Source: Armatimonadota bacterium
GTDB taxonomy: Bacteria; Armatimonadota; Chthonomonadetes; Chthonomonadales; Chthonomonadaceae
Direction: 5' to 3'
DNA: 16,468 nucleotides
NCBI GenBank assembly: GCA_026392135.1
Contig: JAPLCR010000179.1
Span: 1 to 16,468 of the forward strand
Under the pieces are notes generated by a model. That model saw only the letters and a program-made list of their open reading frames with translations, did no database searches and was not told where the DNA came from. The translations under genes and the position numbers were made by a program. Numbering within the stretch: position 1 is the stretch's first letter; every line of letters starts with the position of its first letter. Positions 14,333 through 16,468 of the stretch are shown in pieces.

Positions 14333-14370
14333 GTCACTTACAGGTTTACAGGAAGTGACAACAATTGTCA
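14333..14370. repeat. Direct repeats and palindromes between integrase and attachment site
   Basis: Two TTACAGG direct repeats lie at 14338-14344 and 14346-14352. GTCACTT (14333-14339) and AAGTGAC (14353-14359) form an inverted repeat around them. A perfect 15-base palindrome TGACAACAATTGTCA occupies 14356-14370. Such dense repeats next to an att core are usual for integrase arm-type sites or excisionase/repressor sites. Binding is inferred. Confidence 0.6.
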
Positions 14371-14371
14371 A
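14343..14371 (-). promoter_or_regulatory. Integrase promoter
   Basis: On the minus strand a perfect -35 box TTGACA (14371-14366) is followed after 17 bases by TAAACC (14348-14343), a weak -10. Transcription would begin about 25 bases before the integrase ATG. The -35 box overlaps the palindrome at 14356-14370 and the -10 lies in the TTACAGG repeats, so a bound integrase or regulator could block this promoter. Confidence 0.6.
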
Positions 14372-14393
14372 GGTCTCTCAACCAACAGGTTAA

Positions 14394-14435
14394 TGGGTCG
14401 TCAGGGACTCGAACCCTGGGCCAGCTGATTAAGAG
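14394..14435 (-). other. Attachment site: 3' part of a tRNA-Lys(CTT) gene
   Basis: Read on the minus strand, these 42 bases run from position 32 to 73 of a tRNA: anticodon loop CTCTTAA (anticodon CTT), stem half TCAGC, a 5-base variable loop, T-arm CAGGG-TTCGAGT-CCCTG, acceptor strand ACGACCC and discriminator A. CCA is not encoded. The acceptor strand would pair with GGGTCGT, the 5' end of standard tRNA-Lys genes. No 5' half is present: the bases before the loop (GAAGT) do not pair with TCAGC. The fragment is therefore the identity block of a tyrosine-integrase att site with its edge in the anticodon loop. The 3' end faces the integrase gene, which is the attP arrangement. Confidence 0.88.
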
Positions 14436-14545
14436 ACTTCACCTCAAAGATTGAGCAAACCTTCACCTTTATTATACCTTATTGTGAATTATTTATGCTC
14501 TTTGGCGTGCTGTTTTGAAAAAATAAGACAATCAGGTTGTTTCGC

Positions 14546-15456
14546 CTATAACAGAGGCTTCATTCGCTCCTCCAGCAGACGTAAAAGCCGTTCGACACGC
14601 CGAGAAACTTGCCTCCGGGCAACCATCCGCTCGTTCTCACCGTCTAACTGATAACGTTCCTCTCGAACCATAAGGCTTGGACCTTTAGCAGTCGGGCTTG
14701 TGAAATGGACACGAAGGCACTCCAATGCATCATCTATCTGCGCCTGCTCCGTTCCGCCCTGCATCAACCAGAGGGGAGATATCCGCTCTGCTAAAACTTC
14801 CATACCGCCGAGGTAACGGCGCAGGCATTCAGAGATGTCATAAGCGTGTTTCGCCGCCTGTAACAGATGCCTCTCTCCTTCTGGATTCCCCTCATGCTTG
14901 TTTAGTCTGTCTTGAAAAGCGATAGCCTTCACCAATATCAGCATGGCGAGGTCAACCACCTGCACGGGTATGTTATCCAAACGCTCCCTTTTTGGCGTTA
15001 GTCCGCTCAACGTCACCATCTGGGGCTGAAGCAATACCAGATCAATTCCATAGAGAGGGGCAGGAGTAATCTCCTGAAGAGCGGATAGGTGCGCTAATAC
15101 CTCCGAATCAGCGGAGCCAGAGGCAAAACGGCTCGGCAGTGATTTTCCATCAGCAACTCACCTATCGCTTGCATACGGTCGTCAAACATCTCTTCCAGCA
15201 AGAGTACGTTGAGGATCAGGTCAACATCTTTGGTGAGGCGTTCGTAAGGCTCTTCTTCTGCACTGCTGGTTATGCCTGTGGAATGTTGTGGCGCTCGTGG
15301 CGGGTAGAGTAAGTGCAGGGCAAGTCCGCCAGATACCACAAAGGCATCACGGTAATCGCTCAGGATGTTTGCCAACTCCAGTATCACCGCCTCAATCGCA
15401 CGTAAGAGGTCTGACCTGACATCCGGTCCCGTTGGCAGGTCCTCTTCACCGTTCAT
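14546..15456 (-). pseudogene. AbiEii-like nucleotidyltransferase toxin, frameshifted
   Basis: Toxin half of an AbiE-type (type IV) toxin-antitoxin pair. The first frame (ATG 15456, 120 codons, TAG 15094-15096) has VVSGGLALHLLYPP (residues 40-53), the Gly-Gly motif of the nucleotidyltransferase fold, and RLTKDVDLIL (73-82), the paired-acid motif. The downstream part lies in another frame: it can be followed from about 15135 through SGSADSEVLAHL and LYGIDLVLLQP into MVTLSGLTPKRERLDNIPVQ, LAMLILVKAIAFQDR and AKHAYDI, the family's C-terminal motifs, ending at 14546. Joining the frames needs a single-base shift near 15120-15140, consistent with loss of one base. The combined length (~300 residues) is normal for the family. 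The cause is either a real inactivating mutation or a sequencing error; no classic slippery heptamer is seen. It starts 18 bases after the antitoxin stop. Confidence 0.72.
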
Positions 15457-15474
15457 CTGTGTTCCTCCCTGGTA

Positions 15475-16468
15475 TCAACTCTTGTGCCAGCGAGGACGTA
15501 AATACTCCTCCAGAAGATGTTGCGCTCCCTCTTCCGCCCTGCCACCCAGAGACTGCATATCAAGATACGCCTGTATAGGCGATACTGGCTGTACACCGGC
15601 GAGCGATTCTTTGAACTCATCTCTTATATCTTTGGGTAGATACAACACTCCTTCATCATGGGGGATGGTCAATACAACATTGACGCCGCTTTCTACAGAT
15701 TGCAGGTCCAACGCCTCCTCCATGAGTTCTAAAGTGACCTCTCCCTCCTCAATGATATAGGCAGTAAAACGAGGTGAAACGACGTAGGGGGCATACTGAT
15801 CCGCGGCGGAAAGCCCTGAGAGTGCGACCTTATCGTAGTGGTTTGGTATCTTGCGATTGAGCATTCGCTTCAGTTCCATCACGGAGTCCACTGCATGATA
15901 GGTATGGGCGACACCCTGTCGGTTTCTCTTCGTGCGGACGAAGGTAGCCCACTCTTTCAACAGTTCTTCTGGATGGGTGAGATGGAAGCCGCCATGATGA
16001 CGGACAGTCGAATCTTCCGCAATAAAGCCTCGCTCGTGTAGGGCATCCTTGATGCGGGCAACCTGTCCGATGCTGACCTGCGCCTCCTCTGCCAACGGCT
16101 GAACGCGCCATGTATAATGTATCGCTCCTACAGCGTTTAATAAGACGCGCAGAACACGCTCCGCTTTAGGAGTGAACAGACTGGCTCGCGCTTTCAGACG
16201 TTCTGTGGGTTCCGGCTGTCCCATACGTTCAATATAGGTGCGTGTGCTGAGAACAACCCGACCATTACCGACGGCATCCACACAGTTAACTCCAGCCTCT
16301 GTACATCGGACAATCGTGGCAGCATTGAGGTAGGGCGCAAAGAGGATGGGCACAGGGGTTATAGTCAGGCTTTCGTTCTGCTCCTGTTCACCAGTATCTA
16401 CATACTGTAGGAGCATAGCCAGAGCCGCTTCTACGAGGGAAGGAGAGGCATGACGAATGGATTCAACT
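15475..16468 (-). CDS. AbiEi-like antitoxin, 5' end beyond the window
   Basis: Predicted DNA-binding antitoxin of the AbiE type. Visible are VPILFAPYLNAATI and GVNCVDAVGNGRVVL with YIERMG, matching the family's N-terminal region; a winged helix (LFTPKAERVLRVLLN to VSIGQVARIKDALHERGFI); and the C-terminal signature PVSPIQAYLDMQSLGGRAEE with HLLEEYLRPRW. AbiEi proteins repress their operon and counter the AbiEii nucleotidyltransferase. The first ATG in the window is at 16416, but it has no ribosome-binding site and the frame stays open to the edge with helix-like residues (SLVEAALAMLLQ), so the gene is treated as 5' partial. It precedes the AbiEii-like gene on the same strand, the canonical antitoxin-toxin order. 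Confidence 0.74.
   Translation of the reverse strand, partial: VESIRHASPSLVEAALAMLLQYVDTGEQEQNESLTITPVPILFAPYLNAATIVRCTEAGVNCVDAVGNGRVVLSTRTYIERMGQPEPTERLKARASLFTPKAERVLRVLLNAVGAIHYTWRVQPLAEEAQVSIGQVARIKDALHERGFIAEDSTVRHHGGFHLTHPEELLKEWATFVRTKRNRQGVAHTYHAVDSVMELKRMLNRKIPNHYDKVALSGLSAADQYAPYVVSPRFTAYIIEEGEVTLELMEEALDLQSVESGVNVVLTIPHDEGVLYLPKDIRDEFKESLAGVQPVSPIQAYLDMQSLGGRAEEGAQHLLEEYLRPRWHKS

Noticed and set aside
14394..14480. An intact tRNA gene with an unusual 5' half
   Set aside because: The bases preceding the anticodon loop cannot pair with the anticodon stem, and no GGGTCGT acceptor strand or D-arm is present, so only the 3' part exists.
15060..15150. Programmed ribosomal frameshift in the AbiEii-like gene
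   Set aside because: No standard slippery heptamer or strong downstream structure was seen at the junction; a mutation or sequencing error is simpler.
1..16468. CRISPR array or insertion sequence
   Set aside because: No regularly spaced repeats and no transposase or terminal inverted repeats were recognised on either strand.

Overview
The window is mobile-element DNA from a bacterium. No ordinary chromosomal housekeeping gene is visible. Host affiliation is uncertain. The mix of DUF433/DUF5615 toxin-antitoxin genes, an AbiE pair, a SARP-like regulator fused to an AAA-like ATPase, and an AAA-like/WD40 membrane protein suggests a lineage such as Armatimonadota, Chloroflexota or Cyanobacteriota. 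That is inference from family distribution, not from a marker gene.

Left part (1-2700): a toxin-antitoxin island on the + strand. It holds a complete DUF433-type antitoxin plus DUF5615 PIN-like toxin pair, then a second DUF433-type antitoxin whose toxin survives only as an N-terminal stub, then a predicted ADP-ribosyltransferase-fold toxin with a small partner, closed by a perfect-stem terminator at 2663-2691. Both DUF433 promoters have a palindrome on the -10 box, which fits autoregulation. About 720 bases without a convincing gene follow. Next is a minus-strand gene of a phage/plasmid protein type (3415-3900).

Middle (4175-9624): two translationally coupled genes form the most unusual part. 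The first encodes a SARP/BTAD-like DNA-binding regulator fused to an AAA-like P-loop ATPase. The second encodes a related AAA-like ATPase followed by one membrane span, a coiled coil and about 14 WD40-type repeats. They may form a membrane-to-DNA signalling pair.

Right-middle (9763-14371): a mobilisation and integration block. It has a small hypothetical protein, a VirD4/TraG-like coupling ATPase without membrane spans, an overlapping Replic_Relax protein (a possible relaxase or replication-relaxation factor), and a convergent tyrosine recombinase with its own promoter and repeats. No type IV secretion channel genes are seen, so the element looks mobilisable rather than self-transmissible, as far as this window shows.

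At 14394-14435 lies the 3' part of a tRNA-Lys(CTT) gene, from the anticodon loop to the discriminator base and without its 5' half. Its 3' end faces the integrase gene. A singly integrated element would have a whole tRNA at the integrase side, so this arrangement looks like attP, in a circular form or in a tandem array. To its right is an AbiE-type toxin-antitoxin pair on the minus strand. Its AbiEii-like toxin is frameshifted, and its AbiEi-like antitoxin runs off the window edge.
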